Shown one piece after another: positions 1 through 5,809 of a stretch of DNA of 6,147 bases; position 1 is the stretch's first letter, and each line of letters begins with the position of its first letter. The position numbers and the translations under genes were made by a program. The notes under the pieces were generated by a model. It was given only the letters and a program-made list of their open reading frames with translations. It was not told where the DNA came from and did not search any database. Source of the DNA: Burkholderia gladioli (GTDB lineage: Bacteria > Pseudomonadota > Gammaproteobacteria > Burkholderiales > Burkholderiaceae); contig WNEB01000100.1 in assembly GCA_009914575.1 (NCBI GenBank), positions 1 to 6,147 of the forward strand, written 5' to 3'.

Positions 1-85
1 GCGGCTCTCTTGAAATTTGAGTGGGTGAAAAGGGCCGCCGGGGTACGAAAACCTACGTCGCAAAACGGTATCTTCCCACCCCTAG

Positions 86-103
86 CCCCGCCCCAAGGCG
101 GGG
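86..103. repeat. Strong GC hairpin inside the upstream repeat unit
   Basis: A perfect 7-bp stem CCCCGCC/GGCGGGG closes a CCAA loop. No T-tract follows on either strand, so it is not a clear intrinsic terminator. It may be the core of an intergenic palindromic repeat. Confidence 0.5.
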
Positions 104-142
104 AAGTCCTCGCCGCCGGACGGGCTCGTAGATTTCTCCGCA

Positions 143-179
143 TCAAGGGTTCGCTGCGCCGGGCTTCGCCCGCCCTTGA
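143..179. repeat. Nested hairpin inside the upstream repeat unit
   Basis: Outer arms TCAAGGG (143-149) and CCCTTGA (173-179) are perfectly complementary. They enclose a 5-bp stem CGGGC/GCCCG (160-164 with 168-172) with a TTC loop. The left side carries a ten-base bulge. The A+T-rich stretch GGAAAAATCC (182-191) follows on the plus strand, but there is no T-run. Confidence 0.45.
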
Positions 180-214
180 CCCGGAAAAATCCACCCACTC
201 GAAATTCAAGAGAG

Positions 215-382
215 GCATAAATGCGATGCCGGATTGCTGCGGCGCGTGACATGATTTCCGTCACGGAACCCGGATAGGCTAACCGGCTCCAAGCAGACGT
301 TCGTTGCGCTTGCGGCCGGGCTTCGGCTGCGATTGCGACGGATTGCCGCGACGCTGCGGCCACGTGCGTTTTCGCCCGCCGC
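215..382. other. Non-coding stretch upstream of the phaC promoter candidate
   Basis: I see no believable gene here on either strand. Short open frames crossing it have no ribosome site, are Arg/Ala-rich and run through the inverted-repeat unit. It contains a 21-bp dyad, CGTGAC (245-250) and GTCACG (260-265) spaced by nine bases, which has operator geometry but which I cannot assign to a known regulator. It also has a run of TGC(G/C) motifs starting at 306, 312, 329, 335, 345, 356 and 366. Confidence 0.4.
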
Positions 383-410
383 TTCACATGGGGAAAACGA
401 TAATGATAAA
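383..410 (+). promoter_or_regulatory. Candidate sigma70 promoter for phaC
   Basis: TTCACA at 383-388 matches the -35 consensus at five of six bases. GATAAA at 405-410, 16 bp downstream, is a -10-like hexamer matching four of six. The segment is conspicuously A+T-rich in a GC-rich neighbourhood, and it is the only such place upstream of phaC. Transcription would start near 417, giving a leader of about 120 nt to the preferred phaC start. This is a prediction from sequence only; an overlapping GATAAT at 399-404 is too close to the -35 to be its partner. Confidence 0.4.
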
Positions 411-414
411 TCTA

Positions 415-428
415 CTGCACTGCGGCAG
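415..428. promoter_or_regulatory. TGC-rich dyad at the predicted start site, possible PhaR operator
   Basis: CTGCGGCAG at 420-428 is a perfect 4-bp dyad around one G, and an additional CTGC lies at 415-418, also facing GCAG at 425-428. PhaR proteins studied in Paracoccus bind TGC-rich CTGC/GCAG dyads. phaR is encoded downstream in this locus, and the dyad would overlap the transcription start of the candidate promoter. The dyad is seen; PhaR binding is inference, and betaproteobacterial PhaR may prefer a different sequence. Confidence 0.35.
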
Positions 429-454
429 AATCTGGAAGCAAGCCTCTAGCGCGT

Positions 455-477
455 GACGGCGCGCAGTTCGCGCCGTC
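455..477 (+). promoter_or_regulatory. Stable hairpin in the putative phaC mRNA leader
   Basis: GACGGCGCG (455-463) and CGCGCCGTC (469-477) form a perfect 9-bp stem with a CAGTT loop. It lies between the candidate promoter and the preferred phaC ATG at 537. It also immediately overlaps an in-frame GTG at 453, which makes that GTG a poor initiation site. No T-run follows, so simple termination is not indicated. A role in leader stability or translation control is possible. Confidence 0.5.
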
Positions 478-536
478 CGCAGGTCGTTGACGCAGCATGT
501 CCAGATGCACCGCCAGGAATCACCGGTAACGCAGGT

Positions 537-2417
537 ATGACAGCACCGAAAAATTCGTCGACTTCCTCACAAGCGGACTCCTCCTCGGGACGCCAGACGG
601 TCGATGCGTCCCAGCCGATGCAGCAGATGTTCCAGACGTGGCTCGACGCATGGGGCCGCTTCGCGGAGCCGCTGCGCGCGGTCGCTGGCCAGGCAGCCCA
701 GTCCGCTGCAACCGGCCCGTCTTCCGTGCCGTTTTCCTTCCCGTTCGCGATCCCGAAGCCGACCGGCTGGCCGCCCGCCGGCGCCGCGGCCTTTCCGGGC
801 ATGGCGCTGCCGGTGGCCTCGGTGCCGCCCGCCAGGCTTCAGCAGTTGCAGGCCGATTACGCCCGCGAGAGCGCCGAGCTGTTCCGCCAGGCCAGTTCGG
901 CCCAGCTGGCGTCGCCCGGGCTGAAGGACCGCCGCTTCAGCGCAGAAGCCTGGAAATCGTGGCCCGCGCATGCCTTCACGGCGGCCTGGTATCTGCTGAA
1001 CGCGCGCTATCTCCAGTCGCTGGCCGAGGCCATCGAAACCGACCCGAAAACCCGCGAGCGGATCCGCTTCGCGGTGCAGCAGTGGACGGCCGCCACCTCG
1101 CCGAGCAACTTCCTCGCACTGAATCCCGAAGCGCAGAAGAACCTGCTCGACACGCAGGGCGAGAGCCTGCGGCAGGGCATCATGAACCTGCTCGGCGATC
1201 TGCAGCGCGGCAAGATCTCCCAGACCGACGAATCGCAGTTCGTGGTCGGCAAGAACCTCGCGAGCACCGAAGGCGCCGTGGTGTTCGAGAACGAGCTGAT
1301 GCAGCTGATTCAGTACAAGCCCGTCACGCCGACCGTCTACGAGCGGCCGCTGCTGATCGTGCCGCCGTGCATCAACAAGTTCTACATCCTCGATCTGCAG
1401 CCCGAGAATTCGCTGGTCGCGCACGCGCTCGCGAGCGGCCATCAGGTGTTTCTCATGTCGTGGCGCAATGCCGATGCGTCGATCGCCGGCAAGACCTGGG
1501 ACGACTACACGAACGACGGCGTGCTCGCCGCGATCGAAGCGGCCGGGCAGATCAGCGGGCGCGAGCAGATCAACGCGCTCGGCTTCTGCGTCGGCGGCAC
1601 GATGCTGGCCACCGCGCTGGCCGTGCTGGCCGCGCGCGGCGAACATCCGGTCGCGTCGATGACGCTGCTGACCGCGATGCTCGACTTCACCGATACCGGC
1701 ATCCTCGACGTGTTCGTCGACGAGGCCCACGTGCAGATGCGCGAGCAGACCATCGGCGGCAAGAACGGCGCCGCGCCGGGCCTGATGCACGGCGTGGAGT
1801 TCGCGAATACGTTCTCGTTCCTGCGGCCGAACGATCTGGTCTGGAACTACGTGGTCGACAACTACCTGAAGGGCCGCACGCCGGCGCCGTTCGACCTGCT
1901 GTACTGGAACAGCGATTCGACGAGCCTGCCCGGCCCGATGTACGCGTGGTATCTGCGCCATACGTATCTCGAGAACCGCCTGCGCGAGCCCGGCTCGCTG
2001 ACGGTGTGCGGCGAGGAGGTGGACCTGACCCACATCGACGTGCCCACGTTCATCTACGGCTCGCGCGAGGATCACATCGTGCCGTGGCAGACGGCCTATG
2101 CGTCCACCTCGCTGCTGACGGGGCCGCTGCGCTTCGTGCTCGGCGCGTCGGGGCATATCGCCGGCGTGATCAATCCGCCGGCCAAGAACAAGCGCAGCTA
2201 CTGGACGTTCGATTCGCCCGATGCGAAGGAACTGCCCGAACAGGCGCAGGACTGGTTCGCGGCGGCCACCGAGCATCCGGGCAGCTGGTGGCCCGAATGG
2301 ATCGACTGGCTCGATCAGTACGGCGGCCGCAAGACCAAGCCGCGCGCCACGCTCGGCTCGGCGCAGTTTCCGGTGATCGAGCCGGCGCCGGGTCGCTATG
2401 TGATGGTGCGCAATTGA
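537..2417 (+). CDS. phaC: Class I poly(3-hydroxyalkanoate) synthase
   Basis: PhaC polymerises (R)-3-hydroxyacyl-CoA, chiefly 3-hydroxybutyryl-CoA, into PHA at the granule surface and releases CoA. The 626-residue protein has a Ser/Ala/Pro-rich N-terminus (about 1-95), the PhaC N-terminal domain (about 100-305) and an alpha/beta-hydrolase catalytic domain. The PHA synthase box is GFCVGG with nucleophile Cys351. Asp512 (in SREDHIVPW) and His540 (in GASGHIAG) complete the triad, and Trp457 matches the conserved C. necator Trp425. The triad spacing (161 and 28 residues) equals that of C. necator C319/D480/H508. I chose ATG 537: an in-frame GTG at 453 would add 28 residues unlike the family and sits against a hairpin. 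The ribosome site is weak (AGGAA at 515-519, 17 bases from the ATG), so the start is less certain than the product. The triad cysteine lies 32 residues further in than in C. necator (589 aa), so the N-terminus is longer. First gene of the operon. Confidence 0.97.
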   Translation: MTAPKNSSTSSQADSSSGRQTVDASQPMQQMFQTWLDAWGRFAEPLRAVAGQAAQSAATGPSSVPFSFPFAIPKPTGWPPAGAAAFPGMALPVASVPPARLQQLQADYARESAELFRQASSAQLASPGLKDRRFSAEAWKSWPAHAFTAAWYLLNARYLQSLAEAIETDPKTRERIRFAVQQWTAATSPSNFLALNPEAQKNLLDTQGESLRQGIMNLLGDLQRGKISQTDESQFVVGKNLASTEGAVVFENELMQLIQYKPVTPTVYERPLLIVPPCINKFYILDLQPENSLVAHALASGHQVFLMSWRNADASIAGKTWDDYTNDGVLAAIEAAGQISGREQINALGFCVGGTMLATALAVLAARGEHPVASMTLLTAMLDFTDTGILDVFVDEAHVQMREQTIGGKNGAAPGLMHGVEFANTFSFLRPNDLVWNYVVDNYLKGRTPAPFDLLYWNSDSTSLPGPMYAWYLRHTYLENRLREPGSLTVCGEEVDLTHIDVPTFIYGSREDHIVPWQTAYASTSLLTGPLRFVLGASGHIAGVINPPAKNKRSYWTFDSPDAKELPEQAQDWFAAATEHPGSWWPEWIDWLDQYGGRKTKPRATLGSAQFPVIEPAPGRYVMVRN

Positions 2418-2520
2418 CGCAGGAACATTGACGGATCGCGGCGGGCGGCGCACGCTCGCCGTCTGTCTTTCGGCATTTTTCAACTGAGCGGGCCGCGGTG
2501 CCGGCCTGGAGGATGAGGAC
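2418..2520 (+). other. phaC-phaA intergenic gap with the phaA ribosome site
   Basis: This 103-bp gap has only a weak possible stem (GACGG at 2430-2434 with CCGTC at 2459-2463) and a short T-run at 2476-2480. It ends in a strong Shine-Dalgarno GGAGG (2508-2512), eight bases before the phaA ATG. I see no convincing terminator or promoter, which fits co-transcription of phaC and phaA. Confidence 0.5.
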
Positions 2521-3702
2521 ATGACTGACGTAGTGATCGTATCGGCCGCGCGCACCGCGGTCGGCAAATTTGGCGGTTCGCTGGCGAAGGTCGCTGCGCC
2601 GGAACTCGGCGCCACGGTGATCCGTGCGCTGCTGGAACGCAGCGGCCTCGCGGCGGACCAGATCAGCGAAGTGATCCTGGGCCAGGTGCTGACGGCCGGC
2701 TCGGGTCAGAATCCGGCGCGCCAATCGGTGATCAAGGCGGGCCTGCCGACCTCGGTGCCGGGCCTGACCATCAACAAGGTGTGCGGTTCGGGCCTGAAGG
2801 CCGTGATGCTGGCCGCCAACGCGATCATCGCGGGCGACGCCGACATCATCATCGCCGGCGGCCAGGAAACCATGAGCGCCGCGCCGCACGTGCTGCCGGG
2901 CTCGCGCGACGGCTTCCGGATGGGCGACGCGAAGCTCGTCGACAGCATGATCGTGGACGGCCTGTGGGACGTCTACAACCAGTACCACATGGGCATCACG
3001 GCCGAGAACGTCGCCAAGGAATACGGCATCACGCGCGAGGCGCAGGACGAATTCGCGGCGCTGTCGCAGAACAAGGCGGAAGCCGCGCAGAAGTCCGGCC
3101 GCTTCGACGACGAAATCGTGCCGGTCGAGATTCCGCAGCGCAAGGGCGATCCGATCCGTTTCGCCACCGACGAATTCGTGCGTCACGGCGTGACGACCGA
3201 CGCGCTGTCGGGCCTCAAGCCGGCGTTCTCGAAGGAAGGGTCGGTTACGGCCGCCAACGCATCGGGCATCAACGACGGCGCGGCCGCCGTGCTCGTGATG
3301 TCGGCCAAGAAGGCCGAGGCGCTTGGCCTCACGCCGCTCGCGCGCATCAAGGCCTACGCCAACGCCGGCGTCGATCCGAAGGTGATGGGCATGGGCCCGG
3401 TGCCGGCATCGCGCCGCTGCCTGGACCGCGCGGGCTGGTCGGTCGGCGATCTCGATCTGATGGAAATCAACGAAGCGTTCGCGGCACAGGCGCTCGCCGT
3501 CCACCAGCAAATGGGCTGGGACACCTCGAAGATCAACGTGAACGGCGGCGCGATCGCGATCGGTCACCCGATCGGCGCATCGGGCTGCCGGATTCTCGTC
3601 ACGCTGCTGCATGAAATGCAGAAGCGCGACGCCAAACGCGGCCTGGCCTCGCTGTGCATCGGCGGCGGGATGGGCGTGGCGCTGGCGGTCGAGCGTCCGT
3701 AA
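2521..3702 (+). CDS. phaA: Acetyl-CoA C-acetyltransferase (beta-ketothiolase) PhaA
   Basis: PhaA condenses two acetyl-CoA to acetoacetyl-CoA plus CoA in the cytoplasm, the first step of PHB synthesis. The 393 residues equal the length of C. necator PhaA, and the sequence aligns without gaps by eye. It shows the two-domain thiolase fold, N-terminal domain about 1-262 and C-terminal domain about 270-392. Catalytic residues are all present: Cys88 (acyl-enzyme nucleophile, in NKVCGSG), His349 (in [10 protein letters not shown]) and Cys379 (in CIGGGMG), and the NEAFAAQ motif lies about 316-322. The start is well supported by GGAGG eight bases upstream and by the conserved [12 protein letters not shown] beginning. 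It follows phaC by 103 bp and precedes phaB by 99 bp in the same direction. A paralogous housekeeping thiolase is excluded mainly by context and by close similarity to the PhaA type. Confidence 0.98.
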   Translation: MTDVVIVSAARTAVGKFGGSLAKVAAPELGATVIRALLERSGLAADQISEVILGQVLTAGSGQNPARQSVIKAGLPTSVPGLTINKVCGSGLKAVMLAANAIIAGDADIIIAGGQETMSAAPHVLPGSRDGFRMGDAKLVDSMIVDGLWDVYNQYHMGITAENVAKEYGITREAQDEFAALSQNKAEAAQKSGRFDDEIVPVEIPQRKGDPIRFATDEFVRHGVTTDALSGLKPAFSKEGSVTAANASGINDGAAAVLVMSAKKAEALGLTPLARIKAYANAGVDPKVMGMGPVPASRRCLDRAGWSVGDLDLMEINEAFAAQALAVHQQMGWDTSKINVNGGAIAIGHPIGASGCRILVTLLHEMQKRDAKRGLASLCIGGGMGVALAVERP

Positions 3703-3708
3703 CGCTGC

Positions 3709-3735
3709 GCGGAGCGCGTCGGGAGCGCGCTCCGC
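3709..3735 (+). other. Intercistronic hairpin between phaA and phaB
   Basis: GCGGAGCGCG (3709-3718) pairs perfectly with CGCGCTCCGC (3726-3735) around a seven-base loop, starting six bases after the phaA stop. The following bases are purine-rich, with no T-run, so an intrinsic terminator is unlikely. A role in protecting the upstream message or tuning relative expression is possible. A smaller stem, GGCGC/GCGCC (3759-3763 with 3770-3774), precedes the phaB ribosome site. Confidence 0.5.
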
Positions 3736-3801
3736 AGCAAGAGGCAGACGAACAAGGCGGCGCTGTCCGGCGCCCCGACAACGATAAATGGAGTGTTCAG
3801 C

Positions 3802-4542
3802 ATGACTCAGCGTATTGCTTACGTGACCGGCGGCATGGGCGGCATCGGAACCGGCATCTGCCAGCGCCTGCACAAGGCAGGCTTCCGGGTGGTGGCGGGT
3901 TGCGGCCCGAACTCGCCGCGTCGTGCGAAGTGGATCGAGGATCAGAAGGCGCTCGGTTTCGATTTCTATGCTTCCGAAGGCAATGTCGGCGATTGGGAGT
4001 CGACCAAGTTGGCCTTCGACAAGGTCAAGGCCGAGGTGGGCGAGGTCGACGTGCTGGTCAACAACGCCGGCATCACGCGCGACGTCGTGTTCCGCAAGAT
4101 GACGCTCGAGGATTGGCAGGCCGTGATCGACACGAACCTGACGAGCCTGTTCAACGTGACGAAGCAGGTCATCGACGGCATGGTCGAGCGTGGCTGGGGC
4201 CGCGTCATCAATATTTCGTCGGTGAACGGCCAGAAGGGCCAGTTCGGCCAGACGAACTACTCGACGGCCAAGGCCGGCATTCACGGCTTCTCGATGTCGC
4301 TGGCGCAGGAAGTGGCCACCAAGGGCGTGACGGTCAACACGGTGTCGCCGGGTTACATCGGCACGGACATGGTCAAGGCGATTCGCCCGGACGTGCTCGA
4401 GAAGATCGTCGCGACGATTCCGGTGCGCCGTCTCGGCTCGGCCGACGAAATCGCCTCGATCGTCGCGTGGCTCGCGTCGGACGAATCCGGCTTCGCGACG
4501 GGCGCCGATTTTTCGTTGAACGGCGGCCTGCACATGGGCTGA
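3802..4542 (+). CDS. phaB: NADPH-dependent acetoacetyl-CoA reductase PhaB
   Basis: PhaB reduces acetoacetyl-CoA to (R)-3-hydroxybutyryl-CoA, the monomer for PhaC, in the cytoplasm. It is a 246-residue short-chain dehydrogenase/reductase, the same length as C. necator PhaB. Motifs in order are the nucleotide-binding TGGMGGIG (9-16), NNAG (87-90), and the catalytic Ser140, Tyr153 and Lys157 (YSTAK). The substrate-binding region QFGQTNY (147-153) is intact, and the C-terminus is GGLHMG as in the family. I start at ATG 3802: TGGAG lies eight bases upstream and the MTQRIAYVTGG beginning is conserved. The in-frame GTG at 3793 overlaps that ribosome site and would add only three residues. Its place after phaC and phaA identifies it as PhaB rather than a FabG paralogue. 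Confidence 0.98.
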   Translation: MTQRIAYVTGGMGGIGTGICQRLHKAGFRVVAGCGPNSPRRAKWIEDQKALGFDFYASEGNVGDWESTKLAFDKVKAEVGEVDVLVNNAGITRDVVFRKMTLEDWQAVIDTNLTSLFNVTKQVIDGMVERGWGRVINISSVNGQKGQFGQTNYSTAKAGIHGFSMSLAQEVATKGVTVNTVSPGYIGTDMVKAIRPDVLEKIVATIPVRRLGSADEIASIVAWLASDESGFATGADFSLNGGLHMG

Positions 4543-4594
4543 ACGCCGCGCGCGGTCGGGCCGGTCGCGGGCACGGGTTGGTCGGATTCCGAGT

Positions 4595-4629
4595 GCATTC
4601 GGTCGCCGCGCGTTGCGGCGACCGAATGC
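4595..4629 (+). other. Perfect 15-bp hairpin between phaB and phaR
   Basis: The arms 4595-4609 and 4615-4629 are perfectly complementary over 15 bp (GCATTCGGTCGCCGC and its reverse complement) with a GCGTT loop. It sits in the 122-bp gap, 36 bases before phaR. No T-run follows, so an intrinsic terminator is doubtful. It could partly terminate or attenuate transcription into phaR, or stabilise the 3' end of phaB mRNA. I see no clear promoter for phaR in the gap. Confidence 0.65.
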
Positions 4630-4664
4630 TGTCATCGCGCCGTTTCGGCGCTCACAGGTGTTCC

Positions 4665-5234
4665 ATGACTACTACAAAGAAGACTGCCGAACGGCTCATC
4701 AAGAAGTATCCGAATCGCCGGCTGTACGACACCGAAACGAGCACGTACATCACGCTTACCGATGTGAAGCAGCTCGTGCTCGATCAGGAGGATTTCAAGG
4801 TCGTCGATGCGAAGAGCGGCGAGGACCTCACGCGCAGCATCCTGCTGCAGATCATTCTCGAAGAGGAAAGCGGCGGCGTGCCGATGTTCTCGTCGCCGAT
4901 GCTCTCGCAGATCATCCGTTTCTACGGTCACGCGATGCAGGGCATGATGGGCACGTACCTGGAAAAGAACATCCAGGCGTTCATCGACATCCAGAACAAG
5001 CTGTCGGATCAGTCGAAGGGTCTTTACGACACCAATGCGATGAATCCCGAAGTCTGGTCGCAGTTCATGAACATGCAGGCGCCGATGATGCAGGGCATGA
5101 TAACCAGCTATATTGAGCAGTCGAAGAACATGTTCGTGCAGATGCAGGAGCAAATGCAGAGCCAGGCGAAATCGATGTTCGCCACGTTCCCGTTCAAGCA
5201 GCCGACCCCCGCCGACGGTTCCGAGAAAAAGTAA
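4665..5234 (+). CDS. phaR: PHA synthesis repressor / polymer-sensing regulator PhaR
   Basis: PhaR is a DNA-binding repressor of phasin and PHA genes that also binds nascent polymer, so that repression is relieved when granules form. The 189 residues (C. necator about 183) start with the PHB_acc_N DNA-binding region (about 8-70, with LIKKYPNRRLYDT at 11-23). PHB_acc-type segments follow. Two of these, 91-113 (MQGMMGTYLEKN...) and 142-164 (MQGMITSYIEQS...), look like copies of one Met/Gln-rich amphipathic unit. A short polar tail ends in SEKK. The ATG at 4665 has AGGTG at 4656-4660 as a modest, closely spaced ribosome site, and the N-terminus matches the family. The hairpin just upstream may set it apart from phaCAB in expression. 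There are no membrane segments and no helix-turn-helix of standard type, as expected for this family. Confidence 0.96.
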   Translation: MTTTKKTAERLIKKYPNRRLYDTETSTYITLTDVKQLVLDQEDFKVVDAKSGEDLTRSILLQIILEEESGGVPMFSSPMLSQIIRFYGHAMQGMMGTYLEKNIQAFIDIQNKLSDQSKGLYDTNAMNPEVWSQFMNMQAPMMQGMITSYIEQSKNMFVQMQEQMQSQAKSMFATFPFKQPTPADGSEKK

Positions 5235-5240
5235 CGCGCG

Positions 5241-5265
5241 GCGAGCCGTCGAAGCGACGGCTCGC
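5241..5265 (+). terminator. First hairpin downstream of phaR
   Basis: GCGAGCCGTCG (5241-5251) and CGACGGCTCGC (5255-5265) form a perfect 11-bp stem with an AAG loop, beginning six bases after the phaR stop. No T-tract follows directly. It precedes the better terminator by about ten bases and probably acts with it or protects the 3' end. Confidence 0.5.
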
Positions 5266-5274
5266 GCGGCAAAG

Positions 5275-5305
5275 CGGCCCGCCTTTGTGCGGGCCGTTTG
5301 CTTTT
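5275..5305 (+). terminator. Rho-independent terminator of the pha operon
   Basis: CGGCCCGC (5275-5282) pairs with GCGGGCCG (5289-5296) around CTTTGT and is followed at once by TTTGCTTTT. This is a textbook intrinsic terminator. On the minus strand the stem is followed by GCTTTG only, so termination of the converging gene would be weaker. Confidence 0.85.
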
Positions 5306-5328
5306 GACGGGTGCCTGGCCGGTTGCGC

Positions 5329-5809
5329 TCAGGCGGCGTCCTCGCGGTAATCCGGGTGGGTTTCGACTTCGTGCAGGCGCCGCCCGCCTTGACGCTTCAA
5401 TGCGCGCAGTTCCAGCGTTACCTCGCAATACGCATCGCGCAGCTTGCGCAGTTGCGTCTCGGCATCCTGGCGTTGCCGCAGCAGGTCCGCTAGGTCGCGA
5501 TGCTCGACGACCGTGGCGCTCGCGACGTGCGCCACGGGCGAGCCGTAGGCCACGCTCATCGCCGGGCTCGGCGCCGGCGCGGCGAGGGCGAGCGCCGTCG
5601 GCGCCGTGTCGTGGGCGGCACCGGGCGGGTTAGCGCAAGGGCGATGGTGGGGCCGCCGCGCAGCGTGCCCGGGGGGAGACCCGGCAGGCGCGGCTGCGGG
5701 GCCATCGCGGCGGGTTCGTCCGATCCGTCCGGGTCGCCGGTTGCGCCGTCCGCTTCCGCTTCGGCCTTCGGTTCTGGCAGATTGAGCAGGCAGCGATTGA
5801 TCTTGCCCC
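5329..5809 (-). pseudogene. Unrecognised gene, 5' end removed by an insertion sequence, probable frameshift
   Basis: I do not recognise a family. The readable C-terminal part (5559 down to the stop at 5329, 76 residues from ATG 5559) holds a charged segment with a coiled-coil look, roughly VVEHRDLADLLRQRQDAETQ onward to LELRALKRQ, and ends HPDYREDAA. This frame stays open up to 5823, but its first codons lie inside the IS3-family end and the region 5620-5800 reads as Arg-rich, atypical protein. In the next frame, 5809-5640 reads better (NRCLLNLPEPKAEAEADG, then PRLPGLPPGTLRGGPTIALA), with no start codon before a stop in the insertion sequence. The simplest explanation is a gene truncated at 5809/5810 and frameshifted, perhaps near 5610-5640 or at the six-G run 5671-5676. 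Alternatively, 5329-5559 is a small intact gene, its ATG overlapping the TGA (5556-5558) of the upstream frame. It converges on phaR and its function is unknown. Confidence 0.5.

Larger units (their letters stand above)
5..214. repeat. 210-bp unit bounded by 23-bp imperfect inverted repeats (MITE-like or REP-like)
   Basis: Positions 5-27 and the reverse complement of 192-214 match at 21 of 23 bases; both read CTCTCTTGAA inward, then diverge slightly, then share GAGTGGGTG. Inside lie two further hairpins: CCCCGCC/GGCGGGG (86-92 with 97-103, loop CCAA) and TCAAGGG/CCCTTGA (143-149 with 173-179) enclosing CGGGC-TTC-GCCCG (160-172). No transposase is encoded, and no target duplication is visible because only four bases lie to the left. 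This could be a non-autonomous mobile unit, a REP-type intergenic palindrome, or simply a folded intergenic RNA or DNA structure. The inverted repeat is seen directly; mobility is inference. Confidence 0.5.

Noticed and set aside
82..387. Short open frames on both strands across the upstream region
   Set aside because: They run through the inverted-repeat unit and its hairpins, lack ribosome sites, and have compositions set by the palindromes.
453..536. GTG at 453 as the phaC start
   Set aside because: The added 28 residues do not resemble PhaC proteins I know, there is no ribosome site, and a 9-bp stem begins at base 455. It is not fully excluded.
638..2431. Plus-strand open frame of about 600 codons overlapping phaC in another frame
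   Set aside because: It is Arg-rich with no family features, while the phaC frame has a complete catalytic triad. It is a shadow frame.
2430..2480. Terminator between phaC and phaA
   Set aside because: Only a 5-bp outer stem with a poorly paired interior, and the T-run is 13 bases away.
567..2615. Very long minus-strand open frame opposite phaC
   Set aside because: It mirrors phaC codons, is extremely Arg/His/Ala-rich, shows no domain, and lies wholly antisense to a clearly real enzyme. Long antisense frames are expected in GC-rich DNA.
3793..3801. GTG at 3793 as the phaB start
   Set aside because: It overlaps the ribosome site TGGAG, and the family begins MTQRIAYVTGG at 3802.
2170..4635. 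Minus-strand open frame of about 820 codons opposite phaA and phaB
   Set aside because: Same composition artefact: it spans two conserved genes and their gap, with no recognisable motif.
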